Both the position numbers and the translations under genes were made by a program. From Streptomyces pinistramenti (GTDB lineage: Bacteria; Actinomycetota; Actinomycetes; Streptomycetales; Streptomycetaceae), in the NCBI RefSeq assembly GCF_020564935.1, contig NZ_JAJCXB010000008.1, positions 62,001-126,000 of the forward strand: a stretch of 64,000 nucleotides of DNA, given 5' to 3'. The notes beneath the pieces are model-generated. The model ran no database searches. It saw only the letters and a program-made list of their open reading frames with translations, and had not been told where the DNA came from. Numbering within the stretch: the first letter of the stretch is position 1; every line of letters begins with the position of its first letter. Shown in pieces: positions 26,459 through 34,324 of this stretch.

Positions 26459-26607
26459 CCCGCGGCCGGTATCCTGACTCCCGGATCAGCGCCCGTCCTC
26501 GTGCCTTCCCGACGCTGACGCGTCAGTGGCGTGTCCTGCGAGGACGAACTTCCCGGTCACAGTGGCGGGACCGCGCCGGATTCACACCGGCTTCCCTGCA
26601 CCGCGGG
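26459..26607 (-). promoter_or_regulatory. cobalamin riboswitch in the mmsA leader
   Basis: Read on the minus strand, this 149-base element has the conserved cobalamin aptamer landmarks in order: P1 stem CCCGCGG (26601-26607) pairing with CCGCGGG (26459-26465); GGGAAGCCGGTGTGAATCC; GCGGTCCCGCCACTGTGA; a GCCACTG segment and GGGAAGG; and a perfect B12 box, GAGTCAGGATACCGGCC, next to the closing P1 strand. It points only toward mmsA (207 bases downstream). A hairpin at 26357-26382 may be part of the expression platform. It is expected to lower expression when adenosylcobalamin is abundant. Confidence 0.95.
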
Positions 26608-26623
26608 CTTGTCCATGAACATA

Positions 26624-26641
26624 TAGTTGGACGTCCTAGTA
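26624..26641 (-). promoter_or_regulatory. palindromic operator and probable promoter of the valine operon
   Basis: An 18-base imperfect palindrome centred on GGACGTCC (TA-T-GGACGTCC-A-TA pattern) lies 17 bases before the riboswitch aptamer. On the minus strand TATATG follows at once and could be the -10 box, so the palindrome would fall in the promoter spacer. The binding factor is unknown. Confidence 0.5.
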
Positions 26642-26742
26642 AGTCCACCCCCCCCTGGCGATCCCGGCGGCCCGCATACCCCCGGACGGCCGACGGGCCG
26701 AGCTGTGTCCGGCGCGGCCCGCCCCCGTCCGCCCTCCGTCCC

Positions 26743-28638
26743 TCAACTCCGCAGCCGCAGCCGGCAGATCGCCGCGTCCGTGTCGCGTCGTACGGCACGG
26801 GCGACCACCGCGCCGCGCTGGTTGTGCAGCATCCGCTGCCACGGCCGCGCCGGTTCGGTCTCCGGGATCAGGACGGTGATCCGGGCAGCGGGGTGGGCGG
26901 CGCCCAGGTCCCTGACGTACGCCGCGATGGGGCGGCCCAGGTCGCGGCGGTCCGAGTACAGGCGGAGCAGCGGGACGCCGGGGTTCCAGCGCGCCCAGTC
27001 CCGTTCCAGGACCGCGGTCCCGGCCCGGTCCTCTGCGTCGGTGTGGGCGACCGTCACGGCGTACACCTCGTCGCCCAGCGAGACGGCGGCGGACAGCGCG
27101 TCGCGGGTGAGGCGGGTCAGCGAGGAGACCGGCACGACCACCAACGAGCGCTCCCGGCACGGCAGTGCGGGGATCCGGCCGACGCCGATCCGCTCACCGA
27201 TCCGGTCGTAGGCGCGGCGGACCAGCGCGAAGACCGCCACCAGGCAGGGCAGGGCGAGGACGATCAGCCAGGCGCCGTCGGGGAGTTTGGTGGCGGTGAC
27301 GACGACGGCGCTGACGCCGGTGAGCAGGGCGCCGAACCCGTTCAGCGCCGCCTTGCCGGCCCACCGCGGGCCGCGCACCCGCTGCCAGTGGCGGACCATG
27401 CCGGCCTGGGCGAGGGTGAAGCCGACGAACACGCCGATCGCGAAGAGCGGTACGAGGGTGCGGGTGTCGCCGCCGGACAGCACCAGCAGCCCGGCGGCGG
27501 CCAGTGCCAGGGCGAGGACGCCGTGCCGGTGCACCTGCCGGTCCGCGCGCAGGCCGAAGACGTGCGGCAGGTAGTGGTCACGCGCGAGCAGCTTCAGCAG
27601 CACCGGCAGCCCGCCGAAGGACGTGTTCGCGGACAGCGCGAGCAGCGCGGTGGTCGCGAACTGGACGATGTAGAAAGCCGTGTGGTGCCCCAGTGACGCG
27701 TCCGCGAGCTGCGCGAGTACGGTGACGCCCTCGGCCGGCTGGAGCGAGAAACGGGAGATCAGTACGGACAGGCCGAGCAGCATCACGCCCAGCAGCGCCC
27801 CGAGCGCGGCCTCGGCGCGGCGGGCCCTGCGGGCGGCCGGCGCGCGAAAGGACGGCACGGCGTTGGCGATGGCCTCCACGCCGGTCAGCGCCGAACAGCC
27901 GGAGGCGAACGCCTTCAGCAGGAGCAGGGCGCCGACCGATGCCGCGTCGCCGGTGAGCACCGGCGCATGGCCCGCGGCCGACGACGTGCTCACCGGGTGG
28001 CTGCGGAACAGGCCGACGACGATCAGCACCAGGATCGAGCCGACGAAGACGGCGGTGGGCAGGACGAAGGCGCGCGCCGAATCGGCGATGCCGCGCAGGT
28101 TCAGCGCGGTGATGACCGCGAGCACGGCGAGGCAGAGCCACTGCCTGTCGTTGTACAGGGCCGGAAAGGCGGAGGTCAGGGCCGCGACACCGGCGGTGAC
28201 GGCCACCGCGGCATTGAGCACGTAGTCGAGGACGAGCGAGGCGGCGGCCACCAGGCCGGCCCGGGGTCCGAGGTACGCCGTGGCGACCGCGTAACTGCCG
28301 CCGCCGTCCGGGAACGCCGCGATGACCTGCCGGTAGGAGGCCACCAGCACCGCGAGGAGGACGACGATCGCGAGGGTGACCGGCAGCGTGAAGCCGAGTC
28401 CGCGGGCACCCGCAGCGGCCAGGACCAAGGCGATGGCCTCGGGCCCGTACGCCACCGAGGCCATCGCGTCGAGGGAGAGCGCCGCCAGGCCGGTGACCGC
28501 GGTGAGCCGGTGCCGCGCGCCCGGATCGGCGGCGGGCGCGGTGCGGTCCGCCGCCACGGCGGGCGGCGGCAACGGCGGGACGGGGCGCGGCGGTTCGGGA
28601 TCGGGCGGCGGCACGGTCTTGGTGGTCGGCACGGACAT
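26743..28638 (-). CDS. APC/KUP-superfamily permease, KimA-like, with cytoplasmic C-terminal domain
   Basis: A 631-residue membrane protein. After a Pro-rich N-terminal tail, twelve transmembrane segments span about 45-450. The first is SLDAMASVAYGPEAIALVLAAAG, the pattern of the KimA (YdaO) potassium importer group, followed by AFPDGGGSYAVA and FASGCSALTGVEAIANAVP. Residues about 480-631 form a soluble alpha/beta domain (RSLVVVPVSSLTRLTRDALSAA) like the USP-type domain of KimA. It is a proton-coupled K+ or amino-acid importer by family. ATG 28638 has GGAG upstream. Confidence 0.8.
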   Translation of the reverse strand: MSVPTTKTVPPPDPEPPRPVPPLPPPAVAADRTAPAADPGARHRLTAVTGLAALSLDAMASVAYGPEAIALVLAAAGARGLGFTLPVTLAIVVLLAVLVASYRQVIAAFPDGGGSYAVATAYLGPRAGLVAAASLVLDYVLNAAVAVTAGVAALTSAFPALYNDRQWLCLAVLAVITALNLRGIADSARAFVLPTAVFVGSILVLIVVGLFRSHPVSTSSAAGHAPVLTGDAASVGALLLLKAFASGCSALTGVEAIANAVPSFRAPAARRARRAEAALGALLGVMLLGLSVLISRFSLQPAEGVTVLAQLADASLGHHTAFYIVQFATTALLALSANTSFGGLPVLLKLLARDHYLPHVFGLRADRQVHRHGVLALALAAAGLLVLSGGDTRTLVPLFAIGVFVGFTLAQAGMVRHWQRVRGPRWAGKAALNGFGALLTGVSAVVVTATKLPDGAWLIVLALPCLVAVFALVRRAYDRIGERIGVGRIPALPCRERSLVVVPVSSLTRLTRDALSAAVSLGDEVYAVTVAHTDAEDRAGTAVLERDWARWNPGVPLLRLYSDRRDLGRPIAAYVRDLGAAHPAARITVLIPETEPARPWQRMLHNQRGAVVARAVRRDTDAAICRLRLRS

Positions 28639-28929
28639 CGGGCGGGGCTCCTTCACTGCGGGTCGGCCCCAGCGTGTGCCGGGCCGCGGCACCGGAACAC
28701 GGACCCTTGCGGATTCTTGGCGCGCGAGGGCGCCGCCTTCACGCATTCCTGACGCACCCCAGCCGCCCGACCTGCGCGAAACGCGCGTGACCTGGGTTTC
28801 CGCCCGCGCCTCTCGCCGAGGCACGGCTACTCCCGATGGCCGCCGCGCGCTGGCCCGCTCCGTGCGCCTCGGGCAGCGTGGGACTCCCTGACGGCGCGAT
28901 GAGCAGCCGGGCCCCGGTGAGGAGCGGCG

Positions 28930-30438
28930 ATGCACGAACGCCTGGCGCCGCGTCCGCTGCGACCCGCGGGCCCGGCCGGGCAGCGCTCCCGGGCCGCCCG
29001 CGTCGCACCGTGGCCGGCCGCGGTCGCCGTAGCCTTCGCCCTGGTCCAACTGGCCTTCGTGGTACCGGGTTCGGGGCTCGGCTGGGACGAGACGGTCTAT
29101 GTCAGCCAGGTCGGCCACCACGCGCCCGCCGCGTTCTTCAGCGCGCCCCGCGCCCGCGGCATCTCCTATCTGGTGGCGCCGTTGGCCGCCCTGACCACGT
29201 CGACGGCCGTGCTGCGGGTCTACCTCGTCGTGCTGTCGTCGGCCGGTCTTTTCGGTGCCCTGTGGGTCTGGCGGAAGGTCTTCGCCCCGCCGGTACTCGC
29301 CTGCGCCGGCGCCCTGTTCGCCGGGCTGTGGCCCACCCTGTTCTACGGCTCGGCGGCCATGCCGAACCTCTGGTGCGCCCTGGGGGCGCTGGCCGGTGTC
29401 GGCTTCCTGGTACGCGCCTGTGACGGTCCCGGCGACCGGGCGGCGCCCGTCGGGGTGGCCGGGTCCGTGGCCGTGGTGACACTGATGCGGCCCGCCGACG
29501 GGCTGTGGCTGGCCCTGCCGGCCGCCGTCGCCGTCCTCCTGATGCCCGGCCTGCGCCGCCCGGCGCTGGGTGTCGCGCTCCCTGCCGGGCTGCTGGTGGG
29601 CGGCGCGTCCTGGGTCGTGGAGGCGTACACGCGGTACGGGGGCCTGGGCGCGCGGCTGCACCGGGCCAGTGAGATCCAGGGCGGCCTCGGCTGGCACTTC
29701 GCCGTCGACGACCAGGTCAGGGCGCTGGCCGGGCGCACTCTGTGCCGGCCCTGTGACGTGCCGTGGGACGCGCCTCACACCGCCGTGTGGTGGTGCGCGC
29801 TGCCGGTGCTGGCGGCCGGCGGGGTGCTGGCCGGGGTCCGGGCGCACCGGACGGCGGCCGTCGTGCTGCCCTGCGCGGTGGCGGCCGCCCTGGCCTTCCC
29901 CTACCTGTTCCTGATCGGCTACGCCGCGCCCCGGTTCCTGCTGCCGGTCTATGCGCTGCTGGCGCTGCCGGTCGCGGTCTGCGTAGTGCACCTGTGCACC
30001 GCAGCGGGCCGGCCGGTGCGCCGGACGGTGTCCTGCGTGGTGCTCGCCGTCGCGCTGGCCGGGCATCTCGGCGTGCAGTTCCAGGTGCTCAGCCGCGTCG
30101 CGTCCGGCGGCCGCTCCACGGGCCGTGCCTACACGCAGGCGGCCTCGGCGCTGCACCGGCTCGGGCTCCGGGCGCCGTGCACGCTCAGTGGTGAGCACGC
30201 CGTGCCCCTCGCGTATTACACCGGCTGCGCCTCCCGCCAGACCGACGGCCACGACATGAGCAGCACGCCGGCCGGACTTGCGGCCGTCGCACGCCGGATG
30301 CCGGTCGCCGTGATCGCTCCGGCGGGGGGCCGGCCGCCGCCGTTCGCCCGCGCCTGGCGGCCGGTGGACCTGCCGCGGCTGCCAGGTCCCGTCGGTGCGT
30401 ACCGCGCGTATCTGCCGCCGGATCCGGCCCGGCGCTGA
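28930..30438 (+). CDS. polytopic membrane protein resembling GT-C glycosyltransferases
   Basis: A 502-residue protein with about ten hydrophobic segments. After the first helix, the outside loop contains GLGWDETVYVSQ; an acidic pair in this position is the catalytic landmark of GT-C polyprenyl-phosphate-sugar transferases. The C-terminal 110 residues are soluble. I infer an envelope glycosyltransferase, but no acceptor or partner gene is adjacent. ATG 28930 has GGAG nine bases before it. It is divergent from the KimA-like transporter. Confidence 0.65.
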   Translation: MHERLAPRPLRPAGPAGQRSRAARVAPWPAAVAVAFALVQLAFVVPGSGLGWDETVYVSQVGHHAPAAFFSAPRARGISYLVAPLAALTTSTAVLRVYLVVLSSAGLFGALWVWRKVFAPPVLACAGALFAGLWPTLFYGSAAMPNLWCALGALAGVGFLVRACDGPGDRAAPVGVAGSVAVVTLMRPADGLWLALPAAVAVLLMPGLRRPALGVALPAGLLVGGASWVVEAYTRYGGLGARLHRASEIQGGLGWHFAVDDQVRALAGRTLCRPCDVPWDAPHTAVWWCALPVLAAGGVLAGVRAHRTAAVVLPCAVAAALAFPYLFLIGYAAPRFLLPVYALLALPVAVCVVHLCTAAGRPVRRTVSCVVLAVALAGHLGVQFQVLSRVASGGRSTGRAYTQAASALHRLGLRAPCTLSGEHAVPLAYYTGCASRQTDGHDMSSTPAGLAAVARRMPVAVIAPAGGRPPPFARAWRPVDLPRLPGPVGAYRAYLPPDPARR

Positions 30439-30538
30439 GCCCGCCCGGCGACGCACTGCGCCGAACGGCTGCCGGTGCCAGACTTGAGGAACTGCGCCCG
30501 GCCGCCGGCCGGTGCCCCCGTGAGCGAGGGGGAGTTCC

Positions 30539-30829
30539 ATGACCTGGGCATCCTGGACCACCGTCGGGATTCACGCGCAACCCGGCGTGGTGCGCACCGT
30601 GGAGGCCGGCGTGATCGAAGGCGACCTGACCCTGCACACGACGTGGTCGGACGGGCTGGCGCACGTAGCCGTGCAGTTCACGGGCGCGACGGACTGGTTC
30701 ACGATGGCGGGCAGCCCCGTGCCGTGCCCTTCGGAGGAGGCCAGCCGCACGTTCCACCAGGACGTCGTCGAGGCGATACGCGGCGGCGAGGACGCCGGTC
30801 CCACACTCCGCCGGCTCTTCGGGCAGTGA
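30539..30829 (+). CDS. small hypothetical protein
   Basis: A 96-residue soluble protein with a good ribosome site (GAGGGGGAG) before ATG 30539. It is rich in beta-type segments (GVVRTVEAGVIEGDLTLHTTW, AHVAVQFTGATDWFTM). It has no recognised domain. It is convergent with vdcD (22-base gap). Confidence 0.6.
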   Translation: MTWASWTTVGIHAQPGVVRTVEAGVIEGDLTLHTTWSDGLAHVAVQFTGATDWFTMAGSPVPCPSEEASRTFHQDVVEAIRGGEDAGPTLRRLFGQ

Positions 30830-30851
30830 GGTCGGCGGCCCGGCGCGCGGC

Positions 30852-31100
30852 TCAGCCGGCGGGCTCGCGCAGCGGGGGCACGGCCGGGACTTCGATGGCG
30901 TTGTCGATGTCGGCGCGGGTCATCTTGAAGCGGTCGGGATAGGCGTCGCGGCGGGTGCGCCGGGCGGGTTCGCTGGTGCGCCACATGTAGAGGCACTGCC
31001 GGCACTGGAGAACGTCCCAGGCGCCGGGCACGGGTGAGGTGAAGACGTTCTCGACGGCCGGGTGCGCGCAGCGCGGACAGACCGTGGTGGGTGCGGACAT
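30852..31100 (-). CDS. vdcD: hydroxyarylic acid decarboxylase subunit D
   Basis: An 82-residue protein with two Cys pairs, CPRCAHPAVENVF and LQCRQCLYMWRTSEP, typical of the small D subunit of vanillate/4-hydroxybenzoate non-oxidative decarboxylases. It also shows KMTRADIDNAIEVPAVPP, the conserved end. The D subunit is needed for full activity of the UbiD-type C subunit in the vdcBCD systems. It ends a three-gene operon and starts 53 bases after vdcC. Confidence 0.9.
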   Translation of the reverse strand: MSAPTTVCPRCAHPAVENVFTSPVPGAWDVLQCRQCLYMWRTSEPARRTRRDAYPDRFKMTRADIDNAIEVPAVPPLREPAG

Positions 31101-31153
31101 GGTGCTGCTTCCTTGCGTGAGGAGGGGCGGACGGGTGGTGGCTGCCGGGGCGT

Positions 31154-32578
31154 TCAGCGGCCGGCGGCGAGCTGCTGGAGCCGTTCCAGCCAGGCCGCGG
31201 TCTCCGGCAGGTCGTGGACCTGGTTGCCGTAGTTGCCGCGGCGGTCGGGGGCCACGGGTGTGGTGGCGTCGATGACGAGCTTGTCGACGATGCCGGGTGC
31301 CGCTGCCTGCGGGGCCAGTTCCAGGACGGGCAGGTTGGGGATCTGGATGAGGTCGCCCGCGGGGTTCATCTTGGTGGACAGGGCCCACATCACCTGGGGC
31401 AGGTTGAAGGGGTCCACGTCCTCGTCGACGACGATGACGGTGGCGGCGTAGCCCAGGCCGTGCGGGGTGGTCAGCACCCGCATGCCGACGGCCTTGGCGA
31501 AGCCGCCGTAGCGCTTCTTGGTGGAGACGATGACGACGAGACCGTGCGTGTACATCGCATTGACCGCCTGGACCTCGGGGAAGTCCTTCTTGAGCTGCTG
31601 GTACAGCGGCACGCAGGTGCTGGCGGCTATCAGATGGTCTACCTCGGTCCAGGGCATACCGAGGTAGAGGTGCTCGAAGACCGGCCTGCTGCGGTGGGAA
31701 ATCCGGTCGATGCGGATGACGGTCATGCTGCGGCCGCCGGAGTAGTGCCCGGTGAACTCGCCGAACGGGCCCTCGATTTCGCGCTTGCGGCCCTCGATGA
31801 CGCCTTCGATGACGACCTCGCTCCCCCACGGCACGGGCAGGCCGGTCAGCGGGGCCGCGGTGACGGGCGCGGGCGCCCCGCGCAGTGCGCCGGCCAGTTC
31901 GTACTCGTTCTCGTCGTACTTCATCGGGGTGGACGCGACGATGGAGATGACCGGGTCGTTGCCGATGGTGATCGCGACCGGCAGGTCTTCGCCGGCTTCC
32001 TCGGCCTTGTGCAGGTGCTGGGCGATGTCGTGCATCGGGACCGGCTGGAGGGCCAGCCGGCGCCTGCCCTTGACCTCGATGCGGTAGATCCCGACGTTCT
32101 GCTTGTCGCTGTTGCCGGGGTCGTCGGGGTCCTTGGAGACGACGGCGGCCTTGTCGATGTAGAAACCGCCGTCGCCGTCGTTGAGGCGGATCAGCGGGAG
32201 GACCTGGAAGATGTCGGCCTCGTCGCCGTCCATGGTGTTCTCGGCCCACGGCGGGTCGTCGCGCCGTTCGGGCTTGACGGGGAAGTCCGCCCAGCGGCGG
32301 ATGAAGGCGTCGACCTGGTCCTTGGTGCCGGTCTCCTTGGGCAGGCCGAGGGCGAGGGCGTGATTGGCCCAGGAGCCGTGCACGTTCATGGCGATCCGGG
32401 CGTCGGTGAAGCCGGTGACGCGGTCGAAGTAGAGCGCGGGGGCGCTCTCGCCCATGCGTGCGGCGGCGTTCGCCGCGGCGGCGATGTCGGGCTCGGGCAT
32501 CACCTCGTCGGTGACGTGCAGCAACTGGCCCTCCTTGTCGAGGGTTTCGAGGAAGCTGCGGAGATCGTCGAAGGCCAT
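31154..32578 (-). CDS. vdcC: UbiD-family decarboxylase, catalytic subunit C
   Basis: A 474-residue prenylated-FMN-dependent decarboxylase. It begins with DDLRSFLETLDKEGQLLHV, carries INDGDGGF-like substrate-domain residues (IRLNDGDGGFYIDKAAVV), PVPMHDIAQHLHKAEEAG, VAITIGNDPVI, EYELAGALRG, PFGEFTGHYSGGRSM and VDEDVDPFNLPQVMWAL, all diagnostic of the UbiD family. With subunits B and D it would decarboxylate vanillate or 4-hydroxybenzoate to the phenol, reversibly. Length matches the VdcC type. Confidence 0.94.
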   Translation of the reverse strand: MAFDDLRSFLETLDKEGQLLHVTDEVMPEPDIAAAANAAARMGESAPALYFDRVTGFTDARIAMNVHGSWANHALALGLPKETGTKDQVDAFIRRWADFPVKPERRDDPPWAENTMDGDEADIFQVLPLIRLNDGDGGFYIDKAAVVSKDPDDPGNSDKQNVGIYRIEVKGRRRLALQPVPMHDIAQHLHKAEEAGEDLPVAITIGNDPVISIVASTPMKYDENEYELAGALRGAPAPVTAAPLTGLPVPWGSEVVIEGVIEGRKREIEGPFGEFTGHYSGGRSMTVIRIDRISHRSRPVFEHLYLGMPWTEVDHLIAASTCVPLYQQLKKDFPEVQAVNAMYTHGLVVIVSTKKRYGGFAKAVGMRVLTTPHGLGYAATVIVVDEDVDPFNLPQVMWALSTKMNPAGDLIQIPNLPVLELAPQAAAPGIVDKLVIDATTPVAPDRRGNYGNQVHDLPETAAWLERLQQLAAGR

Positions 32579-32626
32579 GGGTGCTCCGTGTGTGTGGGGG
32601 GGGGGCGGGGGTTCGCACCGCCGGGG

Positions 32627-33217
32627 TCAGGCCGCGGGCCTGCTGTCGCGGGCGGCGCGCAGGCCGGCCCAGCGGACGGCGGCGGGCGCCGGGAGGTCGA
32701 ACTGGTCGAGGATCCGGGCCGTGATGTGGTCGACGATGTCGTCCACGGATGCCGGGTGGTGGTAGAAGGCGGGCATCGGCGGGACCATCTGCACGCCCAT
32801 CCGGGAGAGCGCCAGCATGTTTTCCAGGTGGATCTCGCTGAGCGGCGTCTCCCGCGGTACGAGGACGAGCCTGCGGCGTTCCTTGAGGGTCACATCGGCC
32901 GCGCGGGCGACAAGACCGTCGGCGTAGCCGGCCCGGATGCCGGCCAGCGTCTTCATGGAGCAGGGCGCGATGACCATCCCGTCGGTCCGGAACGAGCCGG
33001 AGGAGAGGGTGGCGCCCTGGTCATCCGGCGGGTGCACCTCGTCGGCCAGCTCCCCCACCTCGCGCGCCGAAAGGCCGGTCTCCAGCTCGATGGTGGTGCG
33101 GGCCCAGCGGGAGAGGACAAGATGCGTCTCGACGCCGGGCAGCTCCCGCAGGTTCTCCAGCAGGCGGATGCCGAACACCGCACCCGTCGCACCTGTCATG
33201 CCTACGATCAGTCGCAC
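32627..33217 (-). CDS. vdcB: UbiX-family flavin prenyltransferase, subunit B
   Basis: A 196-residue protein that makes the prenyl-FMN cofactor used by the UbiD partner. LIVGMTGATGAVFGIRLLENL is the UbiX nucleotide-binding start; SSGSFRTDGMVIAPCSMKTLAGIRAGYADGL and LVLVPRETPLSEIHLENMLAL are family signatures. I choose GTG 33217 because GGAGGAG lies nine bases upstream and UbiX homology begins at once; the longer frame (to 33262) adds 15 unrelated residues. It is the first gene of vdcBCD. Confidence 0.93.
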   Translation of the reverse strand: MRLIVGMTGATGAVFGIRLLENLRELPGVETHLVLSRWARTTIELETGLSAREVGELADEVHPPDDQGATLSSGSFRTDGMVIAPCSMKTLAGIRAGYADGLVARAADVTLKERRRLVLVPRETPLSEIHLENMLALSRMGVQMVPPMPAFYHHPASVDDIVDHITARILDQFDLPAPAAVRWAGLRAARDSRPAA

Positions 33218-33385
33218 AGCGGTCAGCTCCTCCGGGGAAGGGGAAAGGGAGCGCCGCACCATTTCGGTCAGCGCGGCTCCACGGCAGAGTCCGGCCGGCC
33301 GGGCACCTACGGCCCCTGACCGGTCCTGCCGTTCTCCACGCTAGGTTCGGTTCCGGCCGGTGGAGCCGTACGCTGAAGACACGCC

Positions 33386-34279
33386 ATGGACAGAAACGGA
33401 CAACACACCGACGTCACGGAACTCCCCTACCGGTCCGCCGCCGGAGCCCCGCCGGGGGCCGAGGTGCTCGGCTTCTCCGGGCTGCTCGCCCGCGCGCGCG
33501 GGCACGGCGTCGATCCGTACGCGCCCAAACGGCCGGGCTTCCACGAATTGATCACCGTGCGGTCCGGCACGCTGCGCTGCGCCGTGGACTTCACCGAACA
33601 CGAGCTGACCGAGGGCAGCTGGCTGTGGGTGCGCCCCGGCCAGATCCACCAGTACCGCTCCGACCTCTCCGACGCCGAGGGCACCGTCGTGCTCTTCCTG
33701 CCCGGCTTCCTCAACTCCGCCGTCGTGGAAGCCGCCCGCGTCGACCAGCACCCCTGGCAGCGCCCGGTGGCCCCCACCGGAGCCGACGGGCAGGCCGTGC
33801 GGAGCGTCCTTGCGCTGCTGGAGAGCGAATACCGGCGGCCGGCCGCACTGCCCCTTGAAGTGCACATCGAGGTCGTCCGGCATCTGCTCGCCGTACTGGT
33901 GCTGCGGCTGGCCCATCTGTACGGCGGCCGGGCCGACAACGAAGCGGGCAGCGCGGCGTTCCGCGGCTTCCGGCGGGCGGTGGAGCGCGACTTCACCCGC
34001 ACCCACCGCGTGGAGGACTACGCCGCCGGGCTCGGCTACAGCGTCCGCACCCTGACCCGGGCGACCCGGGCCACCGCGGGCTGCGGCGCCAAGCAGTTCA
34101 TCGACGACCGGATCCTGCTGGAGGCCAAGCGCCTGCTGGTGCACACCGATCTGCCCGCGACCGCCATCGGCGAGCGGCTCGGCTTCCCGGGCGCCACGGT
34201 GTTCACCAAGTTCTTCCGCCGCCGCTCCGGCGAGACGCCCGCGGCCTTCCGCACCCGCGCCTCGGGCACCCGGCCTTGA
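33386..34279 (+). CDS. AraC-family transcriptional regulator
   Basis: A 297-residue regulator. Residues 30-130 form a cupin-type sensor domain (FHELITVRSGTLRCAVDF, EGSWLWVRPGQIHQY). Residues about 200-290 hold two helix-turn-helix motifs (RVEDYAAGLGYSVRTLTRATRA and TAIGERLGFPGATVFTKFFRRRSGETPAAFR). It is divergent from vdcBCD with 168 bases between the starts, so it is the likely activator of hydroxyarylic acid decarboxylation; the paaK gene that converges on it is a second candidate target. Confidence 0.9.
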   Translation: MDRNGQHTDVTELPYRSAAGAPPGAEVLGFSGLLARARGHGVDPYAPKRPGFHELITVRSGTLRCAVDFTEHELTEGSWLWVRPGQIHQYRSDLSDAEGTVVLFLPGFLNSAVVEAARVDQHPWQRPVAPTGADGQAVRSVLALLESEYRRPAALPLEVHIEVVRHLLAVLVLRLAHLYGGRADNEAGSAAFRGFRRAVERDFTRTHRVEDYAAGLGYSVRTLTRATRATAGCGAKQFIDDRILLEAKRLLVHTDLPATAIGERLGFPGATVFTKFFRRRSGETPAAFRTRASGTRP

Positions 34280-34289
34280 GGGCGGCGGG

Positions 34290-34310
34290 GGCCCCGCCTT
34301 GTACGGGGCC
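34290..34310. terminator. short hairpin between the convergent AraC gene and paaK
   Basis: GGCCCCG (34290-34296) pairs with CGGGGCC (34304-34310) around a 7-base loop. There is no U-tract. Its position between two convergent stop codons suggests a bidirectional terminator. Confidence 0.5.
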
Positions 34311-34324
34311 GCCGGGCGGGGCGT

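Noticed and set aside
28639..28929. Possible c-di-AMP riboswitch upstream of the KimA-like transporter, as in Bacillus
   Set aside because: I could not find the conserved ydaO-type motifs on the minus strand, so I make no call.
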